This document shows, in pieces, positions 26,350 through 35,268 of a stretch of 64,000 nt of DNA. Source of the DNA: Lachnospiraceae bacterium (lineage in GTDB: Bacteria; Bacillota; Clostridia; Lachnospirales; Lachnospiraceae); NCBI GenBank assembly GCA_022845895.1, contig AP025573.1:2886501-2950500 (forward strand), read 5' to 3'. Numbering within the stretch: position 1 is the first letter of the stretch; each line of letters starts with the position of its first letter. Below the pieces are notes generated by a model, which was not told where the DNA came from, did not search any database, and saw only the letters and a program-made list of their open reading frames with translations. A program made the position numbers and the translations under genes.

Positions 26350-27975
26350 TTACTGGATATCCCGGATCTTCTTCCTGAGTCCAAGTACCTGAGGTGGTGT
26401 CACGGATAATTCGTCTATGCCTATCTGGATAAAGAACTCTGTCAGCGTCAGGTCTGCCGCCAGATCTCCGCAGATACTGATTCTTTTCCCCTCCAGGTGT
26501 ACATTGTTCGTCACGATACGGATCATCTTGAGCAGTGCGGGATGATGCGGGTCATAATATCTGCTGATTCTGCCGTTCTGCCGGTCCGCCGCCATCGTAT
26601 ACTGTGACAGGTCGTTCGTCCCTATGCTGAAGAAGTCCACCTCTCTGGCGAGTTCCCCGCTAATCATTACAGCGGCCGGAGTCTCTATCATTACGCCAAC
26701 CTGTATATCTTCATCAAAAGCTGTCTTTTCATCTTTGAGCTCGCGCTTGGCCGCTTCCAGCATCACCTTCGCGCTCTGCACCTCATCGAGCGATGTGATC
26801 ATCGGGAACATGATCGAAACATTGCCAAATACCGAGGCGCGCAGTATAGCCCGCAGCTGGGTCTTGAACATCTCGTCCTTATCGAGGGAGATGCGGATTC
26901 CGCGGTATCCCATCGCCGGGTTGCTCTCCTCTCCGAAATCAAGACATTCTGCCTGCTTGTCGCCGCCCAGGTCAGCCGTCCTTATGACCACACGCTTCGC
27001 TCCCATGGCCTCGGCTGCCAGCTTATATGTCTGGAACTGCTGCTCTTCGGTGGGCAGCTTATGCCTGTTCTCCATATAGAGGAACTCGCTCCGGAACAGG
27101 CCGATACCGCCGGCGTCGCTGCGCAGTACATTTTCTATGTCTTCCCGTTTGCCGATATTGGCACAGATGTCAATCCTCTGCCCGCTCTGGGTGACGTTAT
27201 CCTTTCCCTTGAGACGCTCCAGATTCTTCACCTGTGACACATTGCTTTCTTTCTTCTGCTTCATCCTCGTTAGCGTCGTGTAATCCGGCTCTATGTATAT
27301 CTTTCCCTCAAAACCGTCGATGATGATGGTCTTGCCGTCATAATCCTTCTTCAGCGCCTCTCCAAGTCCGATGACAGAAGGAATCCCCATCGTTCTTGCC
27401 AGCACTGCGGTGTGTGAGTTGATTGCGCCGTATCTCGTGACAAACCCGAGAATCTTCGTCTTATCAAGCTGCACCGCTTCGCTCGGATATATTTCATTAG
27501 ACGCCAGCACGATTGGTTCATCCGTAAGCAGCTTGTCTTTCCAGCTTCTGGACAGAATACGCACGAGCCTGCTTGACACGTCTCGGATATCCGTGTCATG
27601 CCCCTGGACATAATTCTTCCCCTCCTGCACGCACGTCTCAATAAACCGCTCCGAAGCAGACTGTACCGCATACTCCGCGTTCAGCTTCTGTTCCAGTATC
27701 ACACCGGTAATCGCGTCAATATAATCCTGATCCTCCAGGATCATCTGCTGCATCTCAAAAATGGCGGCATTCGCCTCCCCGACATCTTTAATGGAATCGG
27801 TATACAAGTCTTTCAGTTCCAGAAGGGCCTTCTCCCGCCCTTTCTGGAACCTCATGATCTCCTTTTCCACATCTTTGACATCAAACTTCTTGATCTCTTT
27901 TGTATCTCTCCTGTAAAACGACAGCCGTCCGATTGCGACGCCTTCCGAAACTTTCTTCCCTGTCAATGTAATCAT
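26350..27975 (-). CDS. ptsI: PEP-protein phosphotransferase (Enzyme I), second copy
   Basis: 541-residue paralogue of the fructose-operon Enzyme I, same domain order. Active H188 in INSHTAVLAR; GIGLFRSEFLYM, DLGGDKQAEC, MIETPAAV, FFSIGTNDLSQY and active-site Cys in ISICGDLAADL are all present, so it should be functional. No HPr gene is adjacent and its sequence has diverged widely from the other copy. It may be the general Enzyme I or serve another PTS or regulatory phospho-relay. Its 3' end abuts repeat copy C. Confidence 0.93.
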   Translation of the reverse strand: MITLTGKKVSEGVAIGRLSFYRRDTKEIKKFDVKDVEKEIMRFQKGREKALLELKDLYTDSIKDVGEANAAIFEMQQMILEDQDYIDAITGVILEQKLNAEYAVQSASERFIETCVQEGKNYVQGHDTDIRDVSSRLVRILSRSWKDKLLTDEPIVLASNEIYPSEAVQLDKTKILGFVTRYGAINSHTAVLARTMGIPSVIGLGEALKKDYDGKTIIIDGFEGKIYIEPDYTTLTRMKQKKESNVSQVKNLERLKGKDNVTQSGQRIDICANIGKREDIENVLRSDAGGIGLFRSEFLYMENRHKLPTEEQQFQTYKLAAEAMGAKRVVIRTADLGGDKQAECLDFGEESNPAMGYRGIRISLDKDEMFKTQLRAILRASVFGNVSIMFPMITSLDEVQSAKVMLEAAKRELKDEKTAFDEDIQVGVMIETPAAVMISGELAREVDFFSIGTNDLSQYTMAADRQNGRISRYYDPHHPALLKMIRIVTNNVHLEGKRISICGDLAADLTLTEFFIQIGIDELSVTPPQVLGLRKKIRDIQ

Positions 27976-28017
27976 AGTACCTCTATCCTCTACTGCCTCT
28001 TCATGTTCAATAACATA

Positions 28018-28046
28018 ACTTTACACGTTATAGCAGCTTCCGTCAA
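28018..28046 (-). promoter_or_regulatory. Possible promoter of the second ptsI
   Basis: -35 TTGACG (28041-28046), 17-nt spacer, -10 TAAAGT (28018-28023). The -10 is weak; no terminator was seen between cysK and this gene, so read-through is also possible. Confidence 0.4.
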
Positions 28047-28057
28047 GAACTAATATT

Positions 28058-28987
28058 TTACTCAAACAGCGGAGTTGACAGATATCTCTCTCCCGTGTCC
28101 GGAAGCAGTGCTACGATTGTTTTTCCTTTATTTTCCACTCTCATAGCCAGCGTTATTGCCGCATGAAGCGCAGCTCCTGAGGAGATGCCGGTGAGAACAC
28201 CCTGCTTTGCAGCCAGAAGCCTGGACGCATTGTAAGCCTCTTCATTTTCTACTGTCATTATCTCATCATAGATGTCCGTGTCCAGTATGTCCGGAACAAA
28301 TCCCGCACCGATACCCTGCAGGCCATGCGGTCCCGGCTTTCCTCCCGAGAGGACAGGGGAGGCGGCCGGCTCGACGGCAACCACTTTTATATCCGGGTTC
28401 TTTTCCTTCAGGTACGCGCCCGTACCTGTGACCGTTCCACCGGTACCTACGCCTGCCACGAATATGTCGACCGTTCCGTCTGTGTCTTGCCATATCTCAG
28501 GCCCTGTCGTTTCCCTATGCGCTCTCGGGTTCGCCTCATTCACAAACTGGCCGAGCACGATAGCATCTTCCGACTTGGCCGCCAGCTCTTCTGCTTTCGC
28601 GATAGCTCCCGGCATTCCTTTGGCACCTTCCGTGAGGACAATCTCGGCCCCATATCCTTTCAACAGCTTCCTGCGCTCTATGCTCATCGTCTCCGGCATG
28701 GTAAATACGGTCCGGTATCCCCTCGACGCGGCAACGGAAGCCAGCCCGATCCCTGTATTGCCGCTTGTCGGTTCGATAATCGTCGAACCAGGGGCGATAA
28801 GCCCTCTCTCTTCCGCGTCGAGCAGCATGGATAAGGCTGCTCTGTCTTTTACGCTGCCCGCAGGGTTGAAAAGCTCCAGCTTTACAAGCACTTTTGCCTG
28901 CAGCCCCTTTTCCTCCTCAATTCTGGCCACTTCCAGAAGCGGCGTCCTTCCTATCATTTCTTCTACGTTCTTGTATATCTGTCCCAT
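28058..28987 (-). CDS. cysK: Cysteine synthase A (O-acetylserine sulfhydrylase)
   Basis: 309-residue PLP enzyme making cysteine from O-acetylserine and sulfide. PLP lysine K47 in [12 protein letters not shown]; substrate loop [16 protein letters not shown]; phosphate site [12 protein letters not shown]; late [12 protein letters not shown]. Length is standard. It is 53 nt after metY and in line with the Rrf2 gene, an arrangement suggesting sulfur-controlled expression. Confidence 0.95.
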   Translation of the reverse strand: MGQIYKNVEEMIGRTPLLEVARIEEEKGLQAKVLVKLELFNPAGSVKDRAALSMLLDAEERGLIAPGSTIIEPTSGNTGIGLASVAASRGYRTVFTMPETMSIERRKLLKGYGAEIVLTEGAKGMPGAIAKAEELAAKSEDAIVLGQFVNEANPRAHRETTGPEIWQDTDGTVDIFVAGVGTGGTVTGTGAYLKEKNPDIKVVAVEPAASPVLSGGKPGPHGLQGIGAGFVPDILDTDIYDEIMTVENEEAYNASRLLAAKQGVLTGISSGAALHAAITLAMRVENKGKTIVALLPDTGERYLSTPLFE

Positions 28988-29040
28988 TATGAAACTCCTC
29001 CTTTTCCGCTGCCGGATTGCCCGGCTTTACTGATATATGG

Positions 29041-30324
29041 CTATATTGCCGCCAATGCCTGATCCAGATCTTGGATAATATCGTCGATGTGTTCTGTCCC
29101 GACAGACAGGCGTACGCTGTTCGGGCGTATGCCCGAATTGCCTAGCTCTTCCTCCGTCATCTGGGAATGTGTCGTGCTGGCCGGATGGATGACAAGTGAT
29201 TTAACGTCTGCCACATTAGCCAGCAGAGAAAATATTTCCAGCTTATCAATGAAGCGCCTCGCTTCCTCTTCGCCGCCTTTCACTTCAAAGGTAAAGATAG
29301 AACAGCCCCCTTCTGGAAAGTATCTGCCGTACAGATTATGGTATGGGCTGTCTGCCAGCATCGGATGGTTCACCCGTTCTACTTTCGGGTGCCTGCTCAG
29401 GTAATCGACTACCTGCAGCGTATTCTGTACATGGCGTTCCACCCGCAGAGACAGCGTCTCAAGCCCCTGCAGAAACAGAAATGCGTGCAGCGGCGCCATC
29501 GTGGCTCCTGTGTCCCTCAATATGACTGCCCGGATTCTCGTCACAAATGCCGCCGCCCCGGCCGCCTCGGTAAATTTGACGCCGTGATAGCTGGCATCCG
29601 GTTCGGTAAGCTGCGGGTATCTGCCTGATGCCTTCCAGTCAAATCTGCCACCGTCTATAATTACGCCGCCAATCGCCGTTCCATGCCCCCCGATAAATTT
29701 TGTGGCCGAATGTACGACGATATCTGCACCATGTTCAAATGGCCGCAGCAGATACGGTGTCGCGAACGTACTGTCCATCACGAGCACGATCCCATGCCTG
29801 TGGGCCGTCTCCGCCACTTTTTCTATATCTGCAAGATTGGCGTTTGGATTGCCGATGGATTCGAGGAACAGTGCCTTTGTGTTGTCCTGTATTGCCTCTT
29901 CCCACGCCCCTTCTTCATCGGGATCGATAAACGTCGTCGTTATCCCCTGTGCGGGCAGCGTATGTTCCAGAAGGTTATAGCTTCCGCCATATATGTATTT
30001 GCTTGCCACGATATGGCCACCGGCGTGGGCAAGATTCTGGAACGTATACGTTATCGCCGCTGCCCCCGAAGCTACGCCGAGCGCTGCCACGCCGCCTTCC
30101 AGCGCTGCCATGCGCTTCTCAAATATGTCCTGCGTGGAATTGGTGAGCCGGCCGTATATGTTCCCTGCATCCGCAAGGGAGAACCGGTCTGCCGCATGCT
30201 GGCAGTCACGGAATACATAAGAAGTCGTCTGGTATATAGGTACCGCCCTGGCGTCGCTTGCCGGGTCTGGCTGCTCCTGTCCTACATGTAGCTGCAATGT
30301 CTCAAATTTCCAATCTCTGCTCAT
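29041..30324 (-). CDS. metY: O-acetylhomoserine sulfhydrylase (aminocarboxypropyltransferase)
   Basis: 427-residue cystathionine-gamma-synthase-family PLP enzyme. N-terminus FETLQLHVGQEQPDPASDARAVPIYQTTSYVF and length near 430 are typical of MetY rather than MetB (about 380). PLP lysine in VVHSATKFIGGHGTAIGG. Converts O-acetylhomoserine plus sulfide to homocysteine. Ribosome site GAGGA 8 nt before the ATG. Between the Rrf2 gene and cysK. Confidence 0.92.
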   Translation of the reverse strand: MSRDWKFETLQLHVGQEQPDPASDARAVPIYQTTSYVFRDCQHAADRFSLADAGNIYGRLTNSTQDIFEKRMAALEGGVAALGVASGAAAITYTFQNLAHAGGHIVASKYIYGGSYNLLEHTLPAQGITTTFIDPDEEGAWEEAIQDNTKALFLESIGNPNANLADIEKVAETAHRHGIVLVMDSTFATPYLLRPFEHGADIVVHSATKFIGGHGTAIGGVIIDGGRFDWKASGRYPQLTEPDASYHGVKFTEAAGAAAFVTRIRAVILRDTGATMAPLHAFLFLQGLETLSLRVERHVQNTLQVVDYLSRHPKVERVNHPMLADSPYHNLYGRYFPEGGCSIFTFEVKGGEEEARRFIDKLEIFSLLANVADVKSLVIHPASTTHSQMTEEELGNSGIRPNSVRLSVGTEHIDDIIQDLDQALAAI

Positions 30325-30394
30325 AACTGTTGTCCTCGCTTTCCTTATACCGCCTTTTTATTGTTCCGTCTGTGATGTCCTGTGCATGCTGCCG

Positions 30395-30835
30395 TTACAG
30401 GTAATACATAGGAACGAATTGTTCCTGCTTTTCCCGATATTCATCCACGAGCCTGGCAAGGGTACGCTCCTGAAACAATTCATTCACCATCCTGTCGATT
30501 TCATCCCAGACGAGTTCCCGGATAGCCGCTTCCACTTCATCTTCACCTTCATCCGGTGTCCTGTTGACAATCGAGAATTCTCCTTCCAGAGCCTCCAGAA
30601 TCTCTTTCACCGTTATCTCTGATGCATCTTTTGCAAGCCTGTATCCTCCTCCGGCGCCCTTGACGCTTGCCACGATACCTGCTTTGCGCAAAGTGCCGAA
30701 CACCTGCTCAAGATAGTTCAGCGACAGGTTCTGCCGACTGGCCGTCTGCATGAGGGACACTGTTTCCCCATTTGTATTTGCCGCCATATCCACAAGTGCT
30801 CTCAGCCCATATCTGCCCTTGGTTGATATCTTCAT
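30395..30835 (-). CDS. Rrf2-family regulator, CymR-like
   Basis: 146 residues from ATG 30835 (MKISTKGRYGLRALVDMA), chosen over upstream ATGs because GGAGG is 8 nt away and the N-terminus fits the family. Winged helix about 1-80 with GAGGGYRLAKD wing; no cysteines in the region where IscR-type members hold an Fe-S cluster, as in CymR. It heads the metY-cysK transcript, so I infer a cysteine or sulfur-status repressor. An inverted repeat at its promoter could be its own operator. Confidence 0.82.
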   Translation of the reverse strand: MKISTKGRYGLRALVDMAANTNGETVSLMQTASRQNLSLNYLEQVFGTLRKAGIVASVKGAGGGYRLAKDASEITVKEILEALEGEFSIVNRTPDEGEDEVEAAIRELVWDEIDRMVNELFQERTLARLVDEYREKQEQFVPMYYL

Positions 30836-30863
30836 CTCTGGCGCCTCCATTCTAATTCCTACT

Positions 30864-30878
30864 AAATCGATATGATTT
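30864..30878 (-). promoter_or_regulatory. Candidate Rrf2 operator
   Basis: Inverted repeat AAATC-N5-GATTT located just downstream of the -10 box, at the expected transcription start region of the Rrf2-metY-cysK transcript; a natural site for autorepression. Confidence 0.45.
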
Positions 30879-30889
30879 ATATGTTTTAT

Positions 30890-30918
30890 GTTATACACCT
30901 TTTTTCCTACCATGTCAA
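30890..30918 (-). promoter_or_regulatory. Promoter of the Rrf2-metY-cysK operon
   Basis: -35 TTGACA (30913-30918), 17-nt spacer, -10 TATAAC (30890-30895). Confidence 0.8.
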
Positions 30919-30962
30919 TATACTTTCTGAAAAAATATTCCAAATCTCCGCACATGAAGAAC

Positions 30963-31004
30963 GCCCGGCACAAGAATGTACGTTGATACATCCCTGCGCC
31001 GGGC
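30963..31004 (-). terminator. Hairpin after the cysteine-rich Rrf2 gene
   Basis: Arms GCCCGGC/GCCGGGC with further inner pairing across a 42-nt span, followed on the minus strand by GTTCTTC. The T tract is weak, but the position between two genes and ahead of a new promoter supports termination. Confidence 0.6.
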
Positions 31005-31018
31005 GCCTGCCCTTAGTC

Positions 31019-31441
31019 CTATCTTTTCTCTGCGGCCACTTTGGCTATCTCACCCACAGTCACCGCGTCTGCAACGCTTACAATCACATCCCGGAGCCTC
31101 CCCCACGTATCCTGTGTCGGACAGAGGCTGCAGTCGATACCGCAGCTGCTTTCTTTTGTAAGGCATTCTACAGGCACAAGTTCCCCTTCCACTGCTTCCA
31201 GCACCTCTCGCACGGTAAGCTGCCCTGGGTCTTTTGCCAGGCAATATCCGCCCTGCGCGCCGCGTACACTGGACACGATTCCTGCGGTTTTCAAAGATTT
31301 GACGATGCGTTCCAGATATTTTTCTGAGAGTTTCCTCCGCTCTGCTATATTCTTAAGACTTTCCAGACGCTTGAGGTCCGAATGCATCGCAAGGTCAGCA
31401 GCTATCTCTAACGCATAGATTCCTTTTGTCGATATCTTCAT
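31019..31441 (-). CDS. Rrf2-family regulator with four clustered cysteines (IscR-like)
   Basis: 140-residue winged-helix regulator. Wing GAQGGYCLAKD and dimerisation helix are typical. Cysteines C93, C100, C104 and C107 lie where IscR and NsrR bind an Fe-S cluster, so it may sense Fe-S or redox state. Spacing C-x6-C-x3-C-x2-C differs from the C-x5-C-x5-C of IscR. GGGAGG precedes the ATG; it begins 41 nt after the GntR gene ends. Confidence 0.82.
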   Translation of the reverse strand: MKISTKGIYALEIAADLAMHSDLKRLESLKNIAERRKLSEKYLERIVKSLKTAGIVSSVRGAQGGYCLAKDPGQLTVREVLEAVEGELVPVECLTKESSCGIDCSLCPTQDTWGRLRDVIVSVADAVTVGEIAKVAAEKR

Positions 31442-31482
31442 ATGCAGTTCCTCCCAACAGGTTATTTCTCATCAGCCCTGCC

Positions 31483-32133
31483 TTACGCTATGATTCCCTC
31501 CACTATCTCACGTTTCAGGTCCATTATATCATCCTTAAGCACTTCTTTTGCCTCTTCCAGATTCCGCCTTTCCAGAGCTTCTATCAGCAGGATGTGCCGT
31601 TGGGCCGTCGTCTCGTTCCTGTGGACGCTGGAAGAGAAGTAATATTGTACCGCACTTCTGGAAGAGAATTTCAGCGCCCGCTCTACCGCTTCGCAGATCT
31701 TATCATTGCCGCAGAAGCTGCACAGAAGCAGGTGGAAGCTGATATTGCTTTTCCAGTATCTTGCTATCTTCTTTTCACTGTGAATCTTCGTCGCTTCCAG
31801 AACATCCTTCTTCAACAGTTCTATCTGACTGTCCTTCAGTTGGACAAAGGTCTTCTCAAGCGCTGCTGTCTCCAGGACGACACGCATCTCCACAATATCG
31901 GAAATCTCCTTAATCGAAATCGGACATATCTGGTATCCCATCCTCGGACGGCTTTCAAGAATCTTCTCATTGCACAGTTCCACGAGCGCCTCCCGCACCG
32001 GAGACTTGCTGACTCCATGCTTCTCAATCAGCTCACGCTCCGTTATGATGTCATTCTGCCTGTAATTTCCATCAATAATCTCGTTCAAGATATTCTCATA
32101 GATCTGATCCTTTAGCTTTATATTACCTGACAT
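31483..32133 (-). CDS. GntR-family regulator, FCD (FadR) subgroup
   Basis: 216 residues. N-terminal winged helix with DIITERELIEKHGVSKSPVREALVEL (about 26-50); C-terminal all-helical FCD ligand domain with the Asp/His pattern of metal-assisted carboxylate binding (EMRVVLETAAL, ISFHLLLCSFCGN). Members sense amino or organic acids. It ends the 12-gene hyu-dpp-cyu cluster and is its likely regulator; a perfect palindrome in the hyuA leader is a candidate target. A 116-nt gap separates it from the hydrolase gene, so it may have its own promoter. Confidence 0.87.
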   Translation of the reverse strand: MSGNIKLKDQIYENILNEIIDGNYRQNDIITERELIEKHGVSKSPVREALVELCNEKILESRPRMGYQICPISIKEISDIVEMRVVLETAALEKTFVQLKDSQIELLKKDVLEATKIHSEKKIARYWKSNISFHLLLCSFCGNDKICEAVERALKFSSRSAVQYYFSSSVHRNETTAQRHILLIEALERRNLEEAKEVLKDDIMDLKREIVEGIIA

Positions 32134-32249
32134 TTCTGTCCTCCTGATTTCGCATGATTTCCACCTTACATTGTATTTTGCCTATGTATTATTCTACCAG
32201 AATTTTCTTCTGTTGGATACCCCTTCATGTGATGCACGCCCTGCGTATA

Positions 32250-32735
32250 CTACTTGTGGAAATGCAGCCTGCATGTGGCGCATCCTTCTGCAATCGCACC
32301 ATTCAGATCGAACTTAAGCCCCATCGCTTTTGCGATATTACGGTCACCGTCCATGGCGATATCGCACAGCCTGGCACATTGGTCGTCGTCCATGCCAAGG
32401 TCTTTCCATGCAGCAAGCAGCGGACAGTAATGGAACTGGATTTTCAAATCTTCCGTCGAGCATTCATCTACTTCCATATCAAAGGTACTCATGCCGAGGT
32501 CATCGAGGAATACCTTACGGAAGCTGCTCAAGTCTGAAGCGTCCTCACATCTGGACCGGAATTTTTCTCCGTCTTTCTCTCCTCTCCTTGCAATAGCTTT
32601 TCTCATAACATCCTCGATGTCCACGCCTGCCTTGACTGCCTCGTCGTAGATAAGGCCCATCCATGCCGCCCTGTGGCCGATTGCATTGCGGTTGATCTGT
32701 GTCTCTCTTTCATTTCCCATTCTTTCTTCTGCCAT
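32250..32735 (-). CDS. L-2-amino-thiazoline-4-carboxylate (ATC) hydrolase-family protein
   Basis: 161 residues from ATG 32735, with AAGGAGG 9 nt upstream. The family pattern is visible: RRGEKDGEKFR, FHYCPLLAAWKDLG and the C-terminal EGCATCRLHF. The characterised Pseudomonas enzyme opens ATC to an N-carbamoyl-cysteine intermediate en route to cysteine; many clostridial relatives are uncharacterised. Placement next to a cysteine-desulfidase homologue and hydantoinase genes supports a sulfur-ring substrate, but this is inference. Confidence 0.7.
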   Translation of the reverse strand: MAEERMGNERETQINRNAIGHRAAWMGLIYDEAVKAGVDIEDVMRKAIARRGEKDGEKFRSRCEDASDLSSFRKVFLDDLGMSTFDMEVDECSTEDLKIQFHYCPLLAAWKDLGMDDDQCARLCDIAMDGDRNIAKAMGLKFDLNGAIAEGCATCRLHFHK

Positions 32736-32768
32736 GATTCATATCCTCCTTGATTGTTTTATTTCTTA

Positions 32769-34049
32769 TCAGCCCACGCAATTCATCATGATGCTGATAA
32801 TCTCCTTATCCGTCTCTCTCATTCCGTCCCTGCCGAGTTTCCCTACATTACGGATCGTACCGTCCACGTCATTTGTGACGATACCATCCCCGCCTCTGAA
32901 CTGTCTGCCGTCCTCGTACATCTGATAACCGAGTATCCCTGCGTCTACAGAGGCTGCAATCTTTCCCGCACATGACGGCTTTGCACCGTCGCATATGATG
33001 CCCGAAACGATAGCCAGCGAATTAACGATCGTATGCGCGATTTCCTCATAACGTCCGCCCATAAGATAAGCGATGCCTGTCCCGCTGGCACATCCGGCGT
33101 TTACCGCCCCGCAGAATGCAGACAGTTTGCCTATCTGCAATCTCTGGTATATCGTCATAAGGTTGGACACGGCCAATGCTTTTACGAGTGTCTCCTGGTC
33201 GCTATCCAGATATTTCGCATAAGTGATGACGGGAACGGAAGCAGCGATTCCCTGGTTTCCACTTCCCGATACGATTATGACCGGGGATTCGCACCCGCCC
33301 ATCCGGGCATCGGCTCCTGCTGCAGCCATCGCCTTCGCCCTGTTCCTTATGCCGTCCCCGTCATGTGCCAGTATGACGCTGCCTACGCCGGCTCCATATC
33401 CGCCTTCTATCCCTTCTTCGGCAATCGCATAGTTATACCTGATCTGCGGTTCTATCACGGGATAGATATCCTCTATACGAAGGGCATCCGCAAATGCGAC
33501 TATGTCTTTGACGTTCAGCAGGTTTTCTTCTTCCACGCCATCGGCTTCTGCTTTTTCCAGCTGCTCAAATATGATATTCCCGTCTTTTTCAATCCGTACT
33601 ATATTCGTGTGGTATCGGGCAATCCTCAGCAGGACATAACTTTCCTTGTGGATCAGCCTGATACCGATCTCGAACAGGGAGTCTCCTTCCGCCGGCATCA
33701 CCTTGACCCCATGTGTACGCAGATACTCCCGGATGCTCTCACGCTTATATGCGGAGACCTCCGCTATGACTTCCAGACGCTTGCCTGCATCCCCTGCTAT
33801 CACCCCCGCCACAGCAGCAGCCTCGATGCCCTTCAGTCCTCCGGTGTTCGGGATGACCACGCTCTTGACATTCTTGATGATATTGCCGCTGACAGAGACT
33901 TCTATGCGCTCGGGTATGGCCCCCAGTATCTCTCTTGCCTTTGCGGCCCCGTACGCTATAGCTATCGGCTCGGTGCACCCCATGGCGGGCACCAGCTCTT
34001 CTTCCAGTATCTGAAGATATCTCTGGTATTTGTAATCTTCTCTTTTCAT
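32769..34049 (-). CDS. L-cysteine desulfidase-family protein (CyuA/YhaM, UPF0597)
   Basis: 426 residues; start set at ATG 34049 (MKREDYKYQRYLQIL), 1 nt after the preceding stop; a GTG three codons earlier is the alternative. Conserved Fe-S/active-site cysteines: C25 in AMGCTEP, CGAVNAGCASG and CDGAKPSCAGK; glycine-rich SGSGNQG. The family splits L-cysteine into pyruvate, ammonia and sulfide, using an oxygen-labile Fe-S cluster; E. coli CyuA is the model. It would be the last step of a cysteine-yielding pathway. L-serine dehydratase activity is an alternative. Confidence 0.85.
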   Translation of the reverse strand: MKREDYKYQRYLQILEEELVPAMGCTEPIAIAYGAAKAREILGAIPERIEVSVSGNIIKNVKSVVIPNTGGLKGIEAAAVAGVIAGDAGKRLEVIAEVSAYKRESIREYLRTHGVKVMPAEGDSLFEIGIRLIHKESYVLLRIARYHTNIVRIEKDGNIIFEQLEKAEADGVEEENLLNVKDIVAFADALRIEDIYPVIEPQIRYNYAIAEEGIEGGYGAGVGSVILAHDGDGIRNRAKAMAAAGADARMGGCESPVIIVSGSGNQGIAASVPVITYAKYLDSDQETLVKALAVSNLMTIYQRLQIGKLSAFCGAVNAGCASGTGIAYLMGGRYEEIAHTIVNSLAIVSGIICDGAKPSCAGKIAASVDAGILGYQMYEDGRQFRGGDGIVTNDVDGTIRNVGKLGRDGMRETDKEIISIMMNCVG

Positions 34050-34050
34050 T

Positions 34051-35268
34051 TCATACACCCTTTTGCAGTCTCATTAACAGGTCTGCCACATAATCAATTT
34101 CTTCTTCCGTATTCCAATAGTGCAGAGAAAGCCTTGCGACTCCTTCTATCTGGAACAGCTTCTGGATTCCGGGACAGAAGAAGTGATGTCCCATCATCCC
34201 TACGTTGTGGCTGTTCAGATACAGCGCGATTTCCCGGATACTCTTGCCTTCCATACATACGCCTACCACGCCTGCTCTTTTCTCTGCTTCTTCCGGCCCT
34301 ATGATCTGCAGTCCGGGAATTGTCTGAAGCTGGCGGATCAGCCGCCCGGCCAGCAGGTTAATCCTGTCTTTTACACATACCGCACCGCCGATATCTTCGA
34401 GATACTTTACCGCTTCTGACAGGCCGAAGATGGCCGGATAGTCTTTTTCACCGTAATTCCACTTCTGCATATCCCTGTGATAGGAGAAGGTTCCCTGACG
34501 GTAGTCCCAGACGCCGCTGTTCCAGGCCGGTATACTTCCCCTCAGCTCTGGCTGGCTGCTCTCCCTGACATATAAGATTCCCGATCCGGAAGGTCCCCGC
34601 AGATATTTGCGCCCGGCTGCTGCCAGATAATCACAACTTAACTTTGTCACGTCTATCTCTACGGCCCCTATCGTACCGGAGGCATCTACAAGATAACGGA
34701 CACCTTTTTCCTTCGCTATCTGGCCGGCTGCCTCCACGTCCTGCAGCACCCCCAGGCTGTTTGCCGAATGGGTCACTGCTATAAGCGCGGTATTGAGGTC
34801 AATCAGGCTTTCCAGCGCCTGGCAGTCTATTCGTCCCGGAAGCTTTGCCGGCGCGTATCGGATTTCTACTCCGTACAGGTCGCGGATCTGGAACCACGGA
34901 GCCGCATTGCTGATGAAGCTCATCTCATCCAATATGATATTTTGTCCCCGTTCCCACGGAATCCCAAGAGCAATCAGGCCGATTCCCATACTGCCGTTCG
35001 GCATAAGCGCAATCTCTGACGGCTTAGCATGAATGAGGCCTGCCGTTCGTTTTAGAGCCAAATCATATGCTTTCTGCGTCAGTTCTTCTGCCCTTGCGCT
35101 TGTGGCGCCGTAACGCATGATGATATCATAATACCGGCCCGCGGCCTGGATGACCGGCAGCGGAGGAACGGACGTGGATGCGTGGTTCATATAGATATTG
35201 CCGCAGGGCGTGTCCGCCCTTATCCGTTCTATATCCATCCGGCAGCCGTTTTTCTTAATCGTATCCAT
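34051..35268 (-). CDS. Aminotransferase class V-fold PLP enzyme
   Basis: 405 residues. PLP lysine in AAAGRKYLRGPSGSGILYV; YLVDASGTIGAVEIDV supplies the pyridine-N aspartate. Overall like isopenicillin-N epimerase and cysteine-desulfurase relatives. At the SufS catalytic-Cys loop (GHHCA) it reads GHHFFCPG, shifting the Cys by two, so a true desulfurase is uncertain. It could act as a C-S lyase, epimerase or transaminase on the imported compound. The start is 0 nt after the dppF stop and its stop is 1 nt before the desulfidase start. Confidence 0.78.
   Translation of the reverse strand: MDTIKKNGCRMDIERIRADTPCGNIYMNHASTSVPPLPVIQAAGRYYDIIMRYGATSARAEELTQKAYDLALKRTAGLIHAKPSEIALMPNGSMGIGLIALGIPWERGQNIILDEMSFISNAAPWFQIRDLYGVEIRYAPAKLPGRIDCQALESLIDLNTALIAVTHSANSLGVLQDVEAAGQIAKEKGVRYLVDASGTIGAVEIDVTKLSCDYLAAAGRKYLRGPSGSGILYVRESSQPELRGSIPAWNSGVWDYRQGTFSYHRDMQKWNYGEKDYPAIFGLSEAVKYLEDIGGAVCVKDRINLLAGRLIRQLQTIPGLQIIGPEEAEKRAGVVGVCMEGKSIREIALYLNSHNVGMMGHHFFCPGIQKLFQIEGVARLSLHYWNTEEEIDYVADLLMRLQKGV

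Noticed and set aside
30836-30991. N-terminal extension of the CymR-like Rrf2 gene
   Set aside because: The extra 52 codons cover the promoter and operator and lack family similarity; the start with GGAGG at 30835 fits.
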